Origin: Actinomycetes bacterium
GTDB lineage: Bacteria; Actinomycetota; Actinomycetes; S36-B12; UBA10799
Length of the DNA: 36,991 bases
Reading direction: 5' to 3'
NCBI GenBank assembly: GCA_029779995.1
Contig: JAKOZM010000178.1
Span: 1-36,991, forward strand
The notes under the pieces are model-generated. The model worked only from the letters and a program-made list of their open reading frames with translations. It was not told the origin of the DNA and did not search any database. Positions within the stretch are counted from its first letter, which is position 1, and each line of letters starts with the position of its first letter. Positions 16,025-23,151 of this stretch are shown piece by piece. The position numbers and the translations under genes are program-made.

Positions 16025-17341
16025 TCAGGCCTGCTTCGCTGCCCGGAACCCGGCGTCGAGGTCGGCCAGGATGTCGTTGATGTTCTCGATCCCGACGGCC
16101 AGCCGGACCAGCCCCGGCGTCACGCCGGCGGCCACCTGCTCCTCGGGACTCAGCTGAGAGTGAGTCGTCGAGGCCGGGTGGATCACCAGGCTGCGCACGT
16201 CACCGATGTTGGCGACGTGGCTGTGCAGTTCCAGCGCCTCCACGAAGGCTTGCCCCGCCTCGACACCGCCGGCGATCTCGAAGGCCAGGACGGCGCCGGT
16301 GCCCTTCGGCGCGTACTTGCGGCCCGTCTCGTACCAGGGGCTGCTCGGCAGGCTCGCGTAGTTGACCCCCAGGACCTCGTCGCGGGTCGTCAGCCACGTC
16401 GCGACTGCCTCCGCGTTCTGCACGTGGCGCTCGATGCGCAGGCTCAGCGTCTCCAGACCCTGCGCCAGCAACCAGGCGTTGAACGGCGCCACCGCGGCAC
16501 CGAGGTCGCGCAGCAGCTGCACCCGGGCCTTGAGGATGAACGACAGGTTCGCCCCGAACTGCGATCCGACTCCGAGGTCCCGGGCGTAGACCAGGCCGTG
16601 GTAGCTCGGGTCGGGCTCGTTGTAGTTCGGGAAGCGCTGCGGATACAACGCGTAGTCGAACGTGCCCCCGTCGACGATCACGCCGGCGACCGCCGTCCCG
16701 TGCCCGCCGATGTACTTGGTGGCCGAATGCACGACTACGTCAGCACCCCACTTCAGCGGCTGGATCAGGTACGGGGTGGCCACCGTGTTGTCCACGATCA
16801 GCGGGACCCCGACCTCGTGGGCCACGGTGGCGACCGCCTCGATGTCGAGGATGTCATTCTTCGGGTTCGAGATGCTCTCCCCGAAGAAGGCCTTCGTGTT
16901 CGGCTGCACGGCCGCCCGCCAGGACTCGGGATCGGCCGGGTTCTCGACGAAGGACACCGTGATGCCGAACTTCGGCAGGGTGTAGTGGAACAGGTTGTAG
17001 GTGCCGCCGTACAGGCTCGGGCTGGAGACGATGTGATCGCCCGCCTCGGCCACGTTGAGGATCGCCAACGTCTCGGCGGCCTGGCCACTTGCCACCAGCA
17101 GGGCGCCCACACCGCCCTCGAGTGCCGCGATGCGGTCCTCCACGGCGGCCTGCGTCGGGTTCATGATCCGCGTGTAGATGTTGCCCAGTTCCTTGAGGGC
17201 GAACAGGTTCGCGGCGTGGGTGGTGTCGTTGAAGGTGTAACTGGTGGTTTGGTAGATCGGCAGGGCCCGCGCATTGGTTGTCTCATCGGGGGTCTGACCT
17301 GCGTGGATCTGCTTGGTTTCGAAGGACCAGGCGTCGCTCAT
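16025..17341 (-). CDS. metY: O-acetylhomoserine aminocarboxypropyltransferase/sulfhydrylase
   Basis: PLP enzyme that makes homocysteine (or methionine) from O-acetylhomoserine and sulfide (or methanethiol). 438 residues. Cys/Met-metabolism PLP signatures are present: YTRIMNPTQAAVEDRIAALE (about 56-75), ASGQAAETLA (84-93), IVDNTVATPYL (about 182-192), HSATKYIGGHGT with PLP lysine K209, and the C-terminal VRSLVIHPASTTHSQLSPEE. ATG 17341 gives the standard N-terminus and has AAGGAA as Shine-Dalgarno; the frame runs on upstream to 17548, but that reading crosses the terminator and leader peptide and is not real. First gene of the metYX operon. Confidence 0.95.
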   Translation of the reverse strand: MSDAWSFETKQIHAGQTPDETTNARALPIYQTTSYTFNDTTHAANLFALKELGNIYTRIMNPTQAAVEDRIAALEGGVGALLVASGQAAETLAILNVAEAGDHIVSSPSLYGGTYNLFHYTLPKFGITVSFVENPADPESWRAAVQPNTKAFFGESISNPKNDILDIEAVATVAHEVGVPLIVDNTVATPYLIQPLKWGADVVVHSATKYIGGHGTAVAGVIVDGGTFDYALYPQRFPNYNEPDPSYHGLVYARDLGVGSQFGANLSFILKARVQLLRDLGAAVAPFNAWLLAQGLETLSLRIERHVQNAEAVATWLTTRDEVLGVNYASLPSSPWYETGRKYAPKGTGAVLAFEIAGGVEAGQAFVEALELHSHVANIGDVRSLVIHPASTTHSQLSPEEQVAAGVTPGLVRLAVGIENINDILADLDAGFRAAKQA

Positions 17342-17405
17342 CGGGATTTCCTTTTCGTTGTCGGGTCGGTACCTGTGGGGGAGGTAGTCCGGACGCGGGC
17401 GGCAC

Positions 17406-17436
17406 CGAAAAGAAAGCCCCGGACTCTTCGCCGGGG
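17406..17436 (-). terminator. Intrinsic terminator of the metY attenuator
   Basis: On the minus strand CCCCGG (17436-17431) pairs with CCGGGG (17422-17417) across an 8-nt loop and is followed by CTTTCTTTTC, a good U-tract. It lies in the 5' leader between the leader peptide and the metY ribosome binding site, so it must be passed for metYX expression. Confidence 0.8.
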
Positions 17437-17467
17437 AACGTAAGTGGACGTCGCTCAGGCCCCGACG
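17429..17467 (-). promoter_or_regulatory. Antiterminator pairing of the metY attenuator
   Basis: CGTCGGGG at 17467-17460 (inside the last codons of the leader ORF) can pair over 8 bp, one of them G-U, with CCCCGGCG at 17436-17429, the 5' arm of the terminator. The two structures exclude each other. A ribosome stalled on the Cys/Met codons upstream would leave the antiterminator free; one that reaches the stop codon would cover it and let the terminator form. Confidence 0.65.
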
Positions 17468-17511
17468 GCGGACATCATTCGACAACACATACACATGTGG
17501 CGGATGTTCAC
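17455..17511 (-). CDS. Cys/Met-rich leader peptide of metYX
   Basis: An 18-codon ORF, GTG start at 17511, TGA at 17457-17455, reading MNIRHMCMCCRMMSAVGA. Seven of residues 6-13 bear on sulfur: M6, C7, M8, C9, C10, M12, M13. A Shine-Dalgarno AGGAAGG lies about seven nucleotides upstream. The ORF ends about 20 nt before the terminator and its last codons form the antiterminator. Cysteine-rich leader ORFs controlling sulfur genes by attenuation are known in Actinobacteria (shown in mycobacteria for polycysteine ORFs); here both cysteine and methionine codons are in the stalling window. Confidence 0.75.
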   Translation of the reverse strand: MNIRHMCMCCRMMSAVGA

Positions 17512-17523
17512 CGTGAGTCCCTT

Positions 17524-17563
17524 CCTGACGTTGCGTCGAGTGTGCCACAGGTGGCTGGGGCTG
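17524..17563 (-). promoter_or_regulatory. Candidate promoter of the metY leader transcript
   Basis: On the minus strand a TCGACA-like -35 is followed after 17 bp by CACACT, a possible -10, just upstream of the leader peptide ribosome binding site. The spacing is right but both hexamers are imperfect. Confidence 0.3.
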
Positions 17564-17583
17564 TCGAACGAGGGGTGGGCCAG

Positions 17584-17817
17584 CTACTCCTCGATGCGCA
17601 GGCCGACATGGCTGCGCTCCAGCTCCTGGTATAGCAGGCGGATCCGGCGATGTGCCTCGATCGGCGTGATCTTGCCGGCCGTCTCGAGTGCACAGACGTA
17701 CGCCACGCGCTGCGCAAACTCCTGCAGATTGGAGTCGAAGGCCAGATTCTCCGGCGTGAACTCCCCCTGGAAGGTCGCCTTCGGGGCCAGGAAGGACTCG
17801 CGGTCATCCTCAGTCAT
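17584..17817 (-). CDS. DUF7219-like small conserved protein
   Basis: A 77-residue protein. The block GEFTPENLAFDSNLQEFAQR, continuing V.Y.C.LETAGKI.P.EA...I..L...L (residues 18-70), closely matches a small conserved protein family best known from cyanobacteria (DUF7219). It is predicted to be a short all-helical soluble protein with no signal peptide. Function unknown. ATG 17817 lies 1 bp after the stop of the upstream gene (TGA-C-ATG), so it is translationally coupled to the propeller-like protein. Confidence 0.65.
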   Translation of the reverse strand: MTEDDRESFLAPKATFQGEFTPENLAFDSNLQEFAQRVAYVCALETAGKITPIEAHRRIRLLYQELERSHVGLRIEE

Positions 17818-17818
17818 G

Positions 17819-18538
17819 TCACTCCAGCACCCTCAGAGCGCCACGGCCGTCGCGGTTGTCCAGCGCCACCAGCCATTTACCCTGCGCAGTGCGGGCGAGT
17901 CCCTCCGCTTTGGGCAGACCCAGCGGGATCTGGGGGCCGCCAAGTGGACCGAAGCACTGATCCTGGTCGCTGAGCAACCACACCTGGTCGTCATGGACGG
18001 TGACGTCTGAAACGTCCGACAGGTTGACCTCCCAGGAGGCCAGAGCCACCAGCTCTCCCGACGGTGGCGGAGACCACTTTCCGGGCAACGGATCGCCTGC
18101 GCTGAGTTGGCCAGGCAGTCCGAACTCCAGGATCACCGCCGGCTTCTTCTCCTTGACGACGTAGACCCGCTCATTGCCGAAGAAGAGACCCTCGCCGTGG
18201 GAGTTGGGGTCTTTGCGCCAGGCCTTACTCAATCCTTTGAGATCCACTACCAATCGCCACCAGCCCATCACAGCCTGCTTGGCCAGGTCCACAGCCACGA
18301 GCAGGGCCGGCTCCTCGCACAAGATGGCCACCAGGTCATCGCAGACGTGTTCCACTGCCTCGAACTGCCCGGTGTCGGACGGGGCACCAGGCAGTCTGGC
18401 CACGTTGAGGGTCTTCCACTGCCCGGGCCGGCCATCCCAGGGGCACCACGCGAGCACCGGCTTGGCATCGCCCACGATCACGAGGGACTCGCCAGCGAAG
18501 CAGGCTCCGCTGACCTCGGCGATGGGCGCGTCGTACAC
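17819..18538 (-). CDS. Propeller-like protein, SdiA-regulated/esterase-like type
   Basis: A 239-residue soluble protein without signal peptide. It consists of repeated beta-strand segments, e.g. SGACFAGESLVIVGDAKPVL, HGEGLFFGNERVYVVKEKKP and VTVHDDQVWLLSDQ, then AEGLARTAQGKWLVALDNRDG. These 'EGL....G.lyvv.E' and 'EGla....gk.lva.DN' motifs recall the SdiA-regulated and phytase-like esterase propellers, but the assignment is tentative and no catalytic residues are evident. GTG 18538 has TAGCCT seven nucleotides upstream (leaderless). It forms an operon with the DUF7219-like gene. Confidence 0.5.
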   Translation of the reverse strand: MYDAPIAEVSGACFAGESLVIVGDAKPVLAWCPWDGRPGQWKTLNVARLPGAPSDTGQFEAVEHVCDDLVAILCEEPALLVAVDLAKQAVMGWWRLVVDLKGLSKAWRKDPNSHGEGLFFGNERVYVVKEKKPAVILEFGLPGQLSAGDPLPGKWSPPPSGELVALASWEVNLSDVSDVTVHDDQVWLLSDQDQCFGPLGGPQIPLGLPKAEGLARTAQGKWLVALDNRDGRGALRVLE

Positions 18539-18545
18539 GGCACTC

Positions 18546-18551
18546 AGGCTA
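18546..18551 (-). promoter_or_regulatory. -10 box of a leaderless promoter for the propeller-like gene
   Basis: TAGCCT on the minus strand, seven nucleotides before GTG 18538, with no ribosome binding site between. Confidence 0.4.
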
Positions 18552-18591
18552 GTGCCTTTCAGCGGTGTTCGGCGTCCGCTTGTGGACCGGG

Positions 18592-19059
18592 TTAGAGCTC
18601 AAAGAGCACCGTGATCGGACCGTCGTTCGTGAGACTCACCTGCATGTCGGCGCCGAAGCGGCCGGTCTCGACCTGCGCTCCGGCCCCCCGCAGAGTCGCG
18701 ATGAAGGTGTCCACCAGCGGCTCGGCGACATCACCGGGGGCAGCTGCGTCCCAGGTCGGGCGGCGACCCTTGCGCGTGGTCGCGTACAGGGTGAACTGGC
18801 TGATCACCAGTAGCGGCAGTCCCAAATCGGCGGCGGACACCTCAGCGGGTCCACCCGGCGCCAGACAGCGGTCTGGGAAGCGGTCCCGGTCGAAGAGTCG
18901 GGCATCGTGGACCTTGGCCGCCAAGCGCGCGGCCAACTCGGGGGTATCGGTATGGGTGACCCCAACCAGCACCACCAGGCCAGGACCGTCGAAGGCCCCG
19001 AGGACCGTGCCGGCCACGCCCACGCTGGCCCCGTTGGCCCGCTGAACCAGTGCGCGCAT
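18592..19059 (-). CDS. dtd: D-aminoacyl-tRNA deacylase
   Basis: Hydrolyses D-aminoacyl-tRNAs (D-Tyr and others) in the cytoplasm and so keeps D-amino acids out of proteins. The 155-residue protein has the DTD signatures MRALVQRA...SV.V.G at the N-terminus, [31 protein letters not shown] (SQFTLY, about 87-92) and the C-terminal [14 protein letters not shown], where the Gly-Pro motif lies in the active site. Its ATG overlaps the stop of the preceding gene as TGATG, so it is translationally coupled to the VD-repeat gene. Confidence 0.95.
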   Translation of the reverse strand: MRALVQRANGASVGVAGTVLGAFDGPGLVVLVGVTHTDTPELAARLAAKVHDARLFDRDRFPDRCLAPGGPAEVSAADLGLPLLVISQFTLYATTRKGRRPTWDAAAPGDVAEPLVDTFIATLRGAGAQVETGRFGADMQVSLTNDGPITVLFEL

Positions 19060-19727
19060 CAGGGGGTGGGCCGGCGCACCACACGCCCGGCGATCCGGGT
19101 GGCCGCCCCGGGCAGCGTACGGATGGAACCGACGGTGTTAGAAGCCAGCGCCCCGGTCAGGTTCGCGGTGTCGAGATCAGCGAGCACATCGGCCATGAGG
19201 GCGTTCATGTCGACCTTCTCCAGCACCTTCTCCAGGGTGACGCGCTGTACCAGCACGTCCATGTCCACCTCGGAGAGCACCATATTCATGTCGACCCGGG
19301 AGAGTAACTCGGCGGTGGTCTCCGGGCCCACGGTCGCCAAGAATTGTGCGGCCTGCTCGGCGCGCTGCGCCTGCCGGTTCCGGAACTGTTGGTCCAGTGT
19401 CGTCAGCCAGTCGTGCAGTGCGCGGATCGGACGGCCTGTGAGCTGCATGCGAGAGGCTGCCGCGGAAGCCTCGTTGACCCGGTGCTCGAGGTCTGCGACG
19501 ACATCGAAAAGAGCACCCTGTAGGGCTGCGGCCAACGTCGCGGTAGCCCCGGGCAGCGCAGCCAGGAGGTCCGCGACCGTGATGACATCCTCACGTCGTG
19601 GCGTGGGCTCGTGGTCGAACAGCCGCGAGCGCGTATACCCCGACGCCAGCCCTGCGATCCCCAGGCCGAGTTCCGACCACCGCTCCACCTCGTCGAACAC
19701 AGCCCCGCTGAAACCCGGCCTACCCAT
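19059..19727 (-). CDS. Protein with VD-repeat tail, unknown function
   Basis: A 222-residue protein. The N-terminal two thirds are helical (about 40-135, Ala/Leu/Gln-rich). Residues about 140-190 contain a repeated unit of roughly 8-12 residues built on 'VDM/VDL': [42 protein letters not shown]. Such VD-repeats occur in membrane-associated actinobacterial proteins of unknown role. There is no clear transmembrane helix, and the tail [12 protein letters not shown] is basic. GGAGG lies only one nucleotide from ATG 19727, so the true start is uncertain. Coupled to dtd by TGATG overlap. Confidence 0.55.
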   Translation of the reverse strand: MGRPGFSGAVFDEVERWSELGLGIAGLASGYTRSRLFDHEPTPRREDVITVADLLAALPGATATLAAALQGALFDVVADLEHRVNEASAAASRMQLTGRPIRALHDWLTTLDQQFRNRQAQRAEQAAQFLATVGPETTAELLSRVDMNMVLSEVDMDVLVQRVTLEKVLEKVDMNALMADVLADLDTANLTGALASNTVGSIRTLPGAATRIAGRVVRRPTP

Positions 19728-19745
19728 GCCTCCATGATGCCTCGA

Positions 19746-20747
19746 CTACTGCGGGTCGACCTCCAGCAACTCCCCCTTCTGCACGTCGACCCGGACCGTG
19801 TACTGCGGACCGAGCGCTGCGGCCAGGTCATTGACGTCCGGTGGCTGACCGCTGCCGATGATCCGCGCGTCGACAGCAGTCCCTTGCACGTCCACCCCCA
19901 TGACCGTGAACCGGGTCCCGGCCACCCACTGTTTGGTGGCCTCCAGTGCCCGCTGCTCACTGTTGGTCGACTGGATGTACTGCCAGGTCTGCAGGCCCAA
20001 GGGGATAGCCAGCACAACCAGAGCAGCGATCACCACTCCCAGGACCCGGCCCCGGTTGAGGTCCACCACGCGGGTGGCCGTGCTCCCGTACTGGGCAAGT
20101 CCGAACACGATGATGCCCGCAGTGATCATCGCGATGACGTTCGTGGCGAACAGGATCAGGGCCCGCACGGATTCTGACCACTCCCCCTCGGCGGCCGTGA
20201 TGCCGACCACACACATCGGGGGTACCAGGGAGATGGCGATCGCCACGCCGGGCAAAACATCGGACAGATCCTTACGCATCATGCCGATGGCCGCGACAAA
20301 ACCCACAGCCAAGGCCACCAGCATGTCGACGAGACTGGGGGTGACCCGGCCGGCGATCTGCGTGTTGGCCATGAGGTCGGCGTTTCGGGGGATGAACACG
20401 CTCATGATGGCGCCGATGCCTGCCGCTGCCAGAGCCCCCACCACGACTCCGGCGATGGCCCGGCTGAGCCGCTGCCAGACGCCCACGACGGTGGCCAGGG
20501 CCACCCCCATAATGGGAATCCCCAGAGGTGCCACGATCATCGCGCCGATGACGGTCGCGGTCGAGTCGGCAACGATGCCCCCGCTGGCGATGATCGATGA
20601 GAGGACGAGCAGCAGTCCGAATCGCTGGAACTTGTAGACGGCATCACTCTGGTCGAGGAACAACTTGCCCTCGAGTTCGTCCAACGAGCAGCGGTCGGAG
20701 GCCCTCCCCACCAGGATGGCCCCAACGGTCCACGTGCGTGTGCTCAT
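19746..20747 (-). CDS. DUF389 family membrane protein
   Basis: A 333-residue integral membrane protein of the DUF389 (TIGR00341-like) family. At least six hydrophobic helices are visible (about 44-62, 66-90, 92-118, 137-160, 163-185, 198-220, 232-255), with the family blocks FGLLLVLSSIIASGGIVADS, ATVIGAMIVAPLGIPIMG and LPGVAIAISLVPPMCVVGIT. A soluble C-terminal domain follows (about 262-333). Function unknown; transport is suspected for the family. ATG 20747 lies seven nucleotides from TACCAT (leaderless); an in-frame ATG at 20756 would add three residues. Confidence 0.88.
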   Translation of the reverse strand: MSTRTWTVGAILVGRASDRCSLDELEGKLFLDQSDAVYKFQRFGLLLVLSSIIASGGIVADSTATVIGAMIVAPLGIPIMGVALATVVGVWQRLSRAIAGVVVGALAAAGIGAIMSVFIPRNADLMANTQIAGRVTPSLVDMLVALAVGFVAAIGMMRKDLSDVLPGVAIAISLVPPMCVVGITAAEGEWSESVRALILFATNVIAMITAGIIVFGLAQYGSTATRVVDLNRGRVLGVVIAALVVLAIPLGLQTWQYIQSTNSEQRALEATKQWVAGTRFTVMGVDVQGTAVDARIIGSGQPPDVNDLAAALGPQYTVRVDVQKGELLEVDPQ

Positions 20748-20783
20748 GGCGATCATGGTAGGGCTGCGTTGCTCCGGGCGAGG

Positions 20784-20926
20784 GGTTCAAAGATCCGCAC
20801 CGTGAGGGTGCTGGACAAGGGCCTCTGCGCAGTTTTGACCCTCTATGACTGGACGAAAGGCGCAAAACGGGCGCCTGAAGGGTTAAAACTCCGCATCGTG
20901 AGCGCCGTCGTGCGGATCTTTGAACC
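20784..20926. repeat. BIME-like composite palindromic element with four alternating units
   Basis: Outer arms 20784-20800 (GGTTCAAAGATCCGCAC) and 20910-20926 are perfect 17-bp inverted repeats. An inner pair, 20831-20842 and 20879-20890 (AGTTTTGACCCT/AGGGTTAAAACT), matches in 11 of 12. All four segments are versions of one unit, roughly GGGTTMAAA..TCCGCA with GTGAG after the two plus-strand copies, in the order plus, minus, plus, minus. It lies between the divergent DUF389 and MFS genes and ends 16 bp before the MFS -10 box. Confidence 0.8.
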
Positions 20927-20942
20927 GCGCGGCGGCCGCACC

Positions 20943-20948
20943 TAGGCT
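20943..20948 (+). promoter_or_regulatory. -10 box of a leaderless promoter for the MFS gene
   Basis: TAGGCT ends six nucleotides before ATG 20955; no Shine-Dalgarno is present. It sits next to the composite palindrome, so binding there could affect it. Confidence 0.5.
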
Positions 20949-20954
20949 CGTGGC

Positions 20955-22313
20955 ATGACCCTGGCTTTCACCTCGCGGGCGGGACGCGGCGCCCTTGCGG
21001 CGAGCATCGTCGCCAGCGGCATGGCATTCCTGGACTCCAGCATCGTCACGGTGGCCGCGCCACACATCGCGGCCGACCTCGGCGGCGGTTTCGCAAGTAT
21101 GCAGTGGGTTGTGGACGGCTATCTCCTGACGTTGGGGGCCCTCGTCCTGGTCGGCGGGGCGATGGGCGACCTGCTAGGCAAGCGGCGGGTCTTCATCGCG
21201 GGCACCCTCTGCTTCGGGGTTGCCAGCGTGCTATGCGGACTGGCGCCCACCATGCCCGCCCTGATCGGCGCTCGAATGGCCCAGGGTGCCTGCGCCGCCT
21301 TCATGGTGCCGACCAGCCTGGCACTGCTCAATGCCGTGTTCGCCGACGCCGACCGCGGACGGGCCATCGGTGCCTGGTCGGGACTGTCAGGGGTGTTCAC
21401 TGCCCTCGGGCCGTTTGCTGGGGGCTTGCTCGTGGACACGTTCAGCTTCGGTTGGCGCCTGGCATTCCTGCTCAACATCCCACTCACAGCCGCGGCGGTA
21501 TGGCTGGCCCTCAAGTTCGTCCCGGACCTGCCGGGCACCGGTGCCACCGTGCGATCCGTGGACTGGCGCAGCGCCGTAGTGGCCACCCTCGGCCTGGGTC
21601 TCGTAGTGGGACCGCTTATCGACCGTGGCCCGTGGACGCTGCCCCTCGTGCTGCTCGGAGCCACGCTGCTCGTCGTGTTCGTGCTCCTGCAACGACGCCC
21701 CGCACAGGTGATGATGCCGCTGGCCCTCTTCGGTATCCGCAGCTTCAGCGTGGCCAATCTCGTCACGTTTGTCGTCTACGGGTCCTTCACCGCCGGCCTG
21801 TTCCTCGTCACCGTGTACCTGCAGGTCGGCATGGGGTTCTCAGCGCTGGTCGCCGGCGCGAGTGGCCTGCCGATCACGATCTTGCTGATGCTGCTGTCGT
21901 CGTGGATGGGCGGCCTGGTCGGACGGTACGGGCCACGGTGGTTTCTCACCGGGGGACCCATCGTGATGGGCGCGGGACTCTGGTGGCTCGGGCAACTGGA
22001 ACCCGGTGACAGCCTCTGGACGACCGTCCTGCCGGCCATGGTGCTCTTCGCCGCCGGACTGGTGCTAGTGGTCGCGCCCGTGACAACTGCGGCGCTCGGG
22101 GACATCGGCCCGGAGCAGTCCGGAACCGCGTCGGGGATCAACAATGCGGTGGCCCGAGTCGCCGGACTCATAGCGATCGCCGTCCTGCCCGCGCTGGCCG
22201 GGATGGGCGAGGACGGTGTTACGGGCTATGGGCGCGCCCTCGTGCTGGCGGCCGCCATGTGCGCGGCCGGCGGGCTGATCGCAGCGTTCGGCTTCCGCAG
22301 TCACCAGGCATGA
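20955..22313 (+). CDS. MFS drug-exporter-like transporter, DHA2 (14-helix) type
   Basis: A 452-residue membrane transporter. The opening FLDSSIVTVAAPHIAADLGG followed by QWVVDGYLLTLGALVLVGGAMGDLLGKRR (about 25-77, including the GDLLGKRR loop-2/3 motif) is typical of DHA2/EmrB-type proton-coupled efflux pumps. Motif C-like GPFAGGLL is at about 155-162. Around 13-14 hydrophobic helices can be counted. Its substrate is unknown; related pumps export antibiotics, dyes or disinfectants. No TetR-type regulator adjoins it; instead the upstream region holds the palindromic element. A strong hairpin follows the stop. Confidence 0.9.
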   Translation: MTLAFTSRAGRGALAASIVASGMAFLDSSIVTVAAPHIAADLGGGFASMQWVVDGYLLTLGALVLVGGAMGDLLGKRRVFIAGTLCFGVASVLCGLAPTMPALIGARMAQGACAAFMVPTSLALLNAVFADADRGRAIGAWSGLSGVFTALGPFAGGLLVDTFSFGWRLAFLLNIPLTAAAVWLALKFVPDLPGTGATVRSVDWRSAVVATLGLGLVVGPLIDRGPWTLPLVLLGATLLVVFVLLQRRPAQVMMPLALFGIRSFSVANLVTFVVYGSFTAGLFLVTVYLQVGMGFSALVAGASGLPITILLMLLSSWMGGLVGRYGPRWFLTGGPIVMGAGLWWLGQLEPGDSLWTTVLPAMVLFAAGLVLVVAPVTTAALGDIGPEQSGTASGINNAVARVAGLIAIAVLPALAGMGEDGVTGYGRALVLAAAMCAAGGLIAAFGFRSHQA

Positions 22314-22317
22314 GAAA

Positions 22318-22343
22318 CCCCCCGGCGCAGACGCACCGGGGGG
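22318..22343. terminator. Bidirectional terminator hairpin
   Basis: CCCCCCGG (22318-22325) pairs perfectly with CCGGGGGG (22336-22343) around a 10-nt loop, between the convergent MFS and SHOCT genes. Confidence 0.7.
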
Positions 22344-22357
22344 CTCACCAGCCTGGT

Positions 22358-22735
22358 TCAGGAAGCCAGCGCCTTCGCCTTCAACTGCTCGAACTCAGCG
22401 TCGGAGATGACTCCCTTGTCGTGCAGTTCTTTTGCCTGTGCGATCTGCGCGGTCGGGTCGGTGTTGGCCGACACCGAACGGATGTACTCCGCCTGTGCCT
22501 GCTGGATCTCGGCAGCCTGAGCAGCCGAACGCTCGGCCATTCCCTTGCCACGAACGATGATGTAGATCAGGCCGGTCAGCCACGGAATGATGATCAGAGC
22601 GACGATCCACACCGCCTTCCACCAGCCACTGAGCTTGTGATCACGCATGAGGTCGCCAATGATCACGAAGACCAGGATCAAGTACGCCATGAACAGGAAC
22701 GCAAGCAGAATTGCTTGCAGGACATCGCCGTCCAT
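22358..22735 (-). CDS. SHOCT-domain membrane protein (PLDc_N-like)
   Basis: A 125-residue protein. Two transmembrane helices (about 8-27 and 38-60, with GWWKAVWIVALIIIPWLTGL) form the short PLDc_N-like module. A Gln/Ala-rich linker and a C-terminal SHOCT motif (about 98-123, AQAKELHDKGVISDAEFEQL) follow. SHOCT marks small membrane or oligomerising proteins of unknown role. ATG 22735 has AAAGGAGA as ribosome binding site; the longer frame to 22918 reads antisense through the terminator and the acidic gene and is rejected. Confidence 0.85.
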   Translation of the reverse strand: MDGDVLQAILLAFLFMAYLILVFVIIGDLMRDHKLSGWWKAVWIVALIIIPWLTGLIYIIVRGKGMAERSAAQAAEIQQAQAEYIRSVSANTDPTAQIAQAKELHDKGVISDAEFEQLKAKALAS

Positions 22736-22788
22736 ATTTCTCCTTTTGTAGGTTGCTAAGGCAAGTTTAGGCGGTGCGGACCTGGGTA

Positions 22789-22818
22789 ACGGCACCCCCG
22801 TCGTGGGGGGTATGCCGT
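22789..22818 (-). terminator. Hairpin downstream of the acidic protein gene
   Basis: ACGGCA-CCCCC (22789-22799) pairs with GGGGG-TA-TGCCGT (22805-22818) around a short loop, 9 bp after the stop of the acidic gene. No strong U-tract follows on the minus strand. Confidence 0.5.
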
Positions 22819-22826
22819 CTTGCGCC

Positions 22827-23075
22827 CTACTCGGCCTCGAAAACCTCGACCTCGTCCACGACCACCTCGGCATTGCCGTCTGCATCGACGGCCGTGATCG
22901 TCTCCTCCACGAAGCCACTGCCGTCGGGCTCGATCACCTCGACGATGTCGTCGATGACGGCCTCCCCGGTCTCCAGATTCACTGCGGCGATGATCTCTTC
23001 GGCCACGACGCTGCCATCCTCGGTGAGGTCCTGGGTGTACGCCTCCACGACCTCGATGTCGTCGTTCTCGCTCAT
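22827..23075 (-). CDS. Small acidic protein without any basic residue
   Basis: An 82-residue protein, MSENDDIEVVEAYTQDLTED at the N-terminus. By count it has 27 Asp/Glu and no Lys, Arg or His, and no Cys or Trp. It holds two diverged copies of a unit of about 29 residues: DGSVVAEEIIAAVNLETGEA followed by VIDDIVEVIE, and DGSGFVEETITAVDADGNAE followed by VVVDEVEVFE. The alternating pattern suggests beta hairpins. ATG 23075 has a strong AAGGAGAGG ribosome binding site, which argues for real expression. Family not recognised; roles such as a cation-binding, DNA-mimic or chaperone-like protein are guesses. Confidence 0.7.
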   Translation of the reverse strand: MSENDDIEVVEAYTQDLTEDGSVVAEEIIAAVNLETGEAVIDDIVEVIEPDGSGFVEETITAVDADGNAEVVVDEVEVFEAE

Positions 23076-23151
23076 GCACCTCTCCTTTGGCTGGGGATGG
23101 GTCGAACCTACCCCGAACACAGCCATGTCGCCTGACGACTGGCGCCTGGGC

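Noticed and set aside
17342..17520. SAM or other metabolite riboswitch before metY
   Set aside because: No SAM-I, SAM-II or SAM-IV core was recognised; a leader peptide, antiterminator and terminator explain the region better.
16025..17548. 507-residue MetY with N-terminal extension
   Set aside because: The extension reads through the attenuator terminator and the leader peptide in another frame; ATG 17341 gives the family-standard start with a ribosome binding site.
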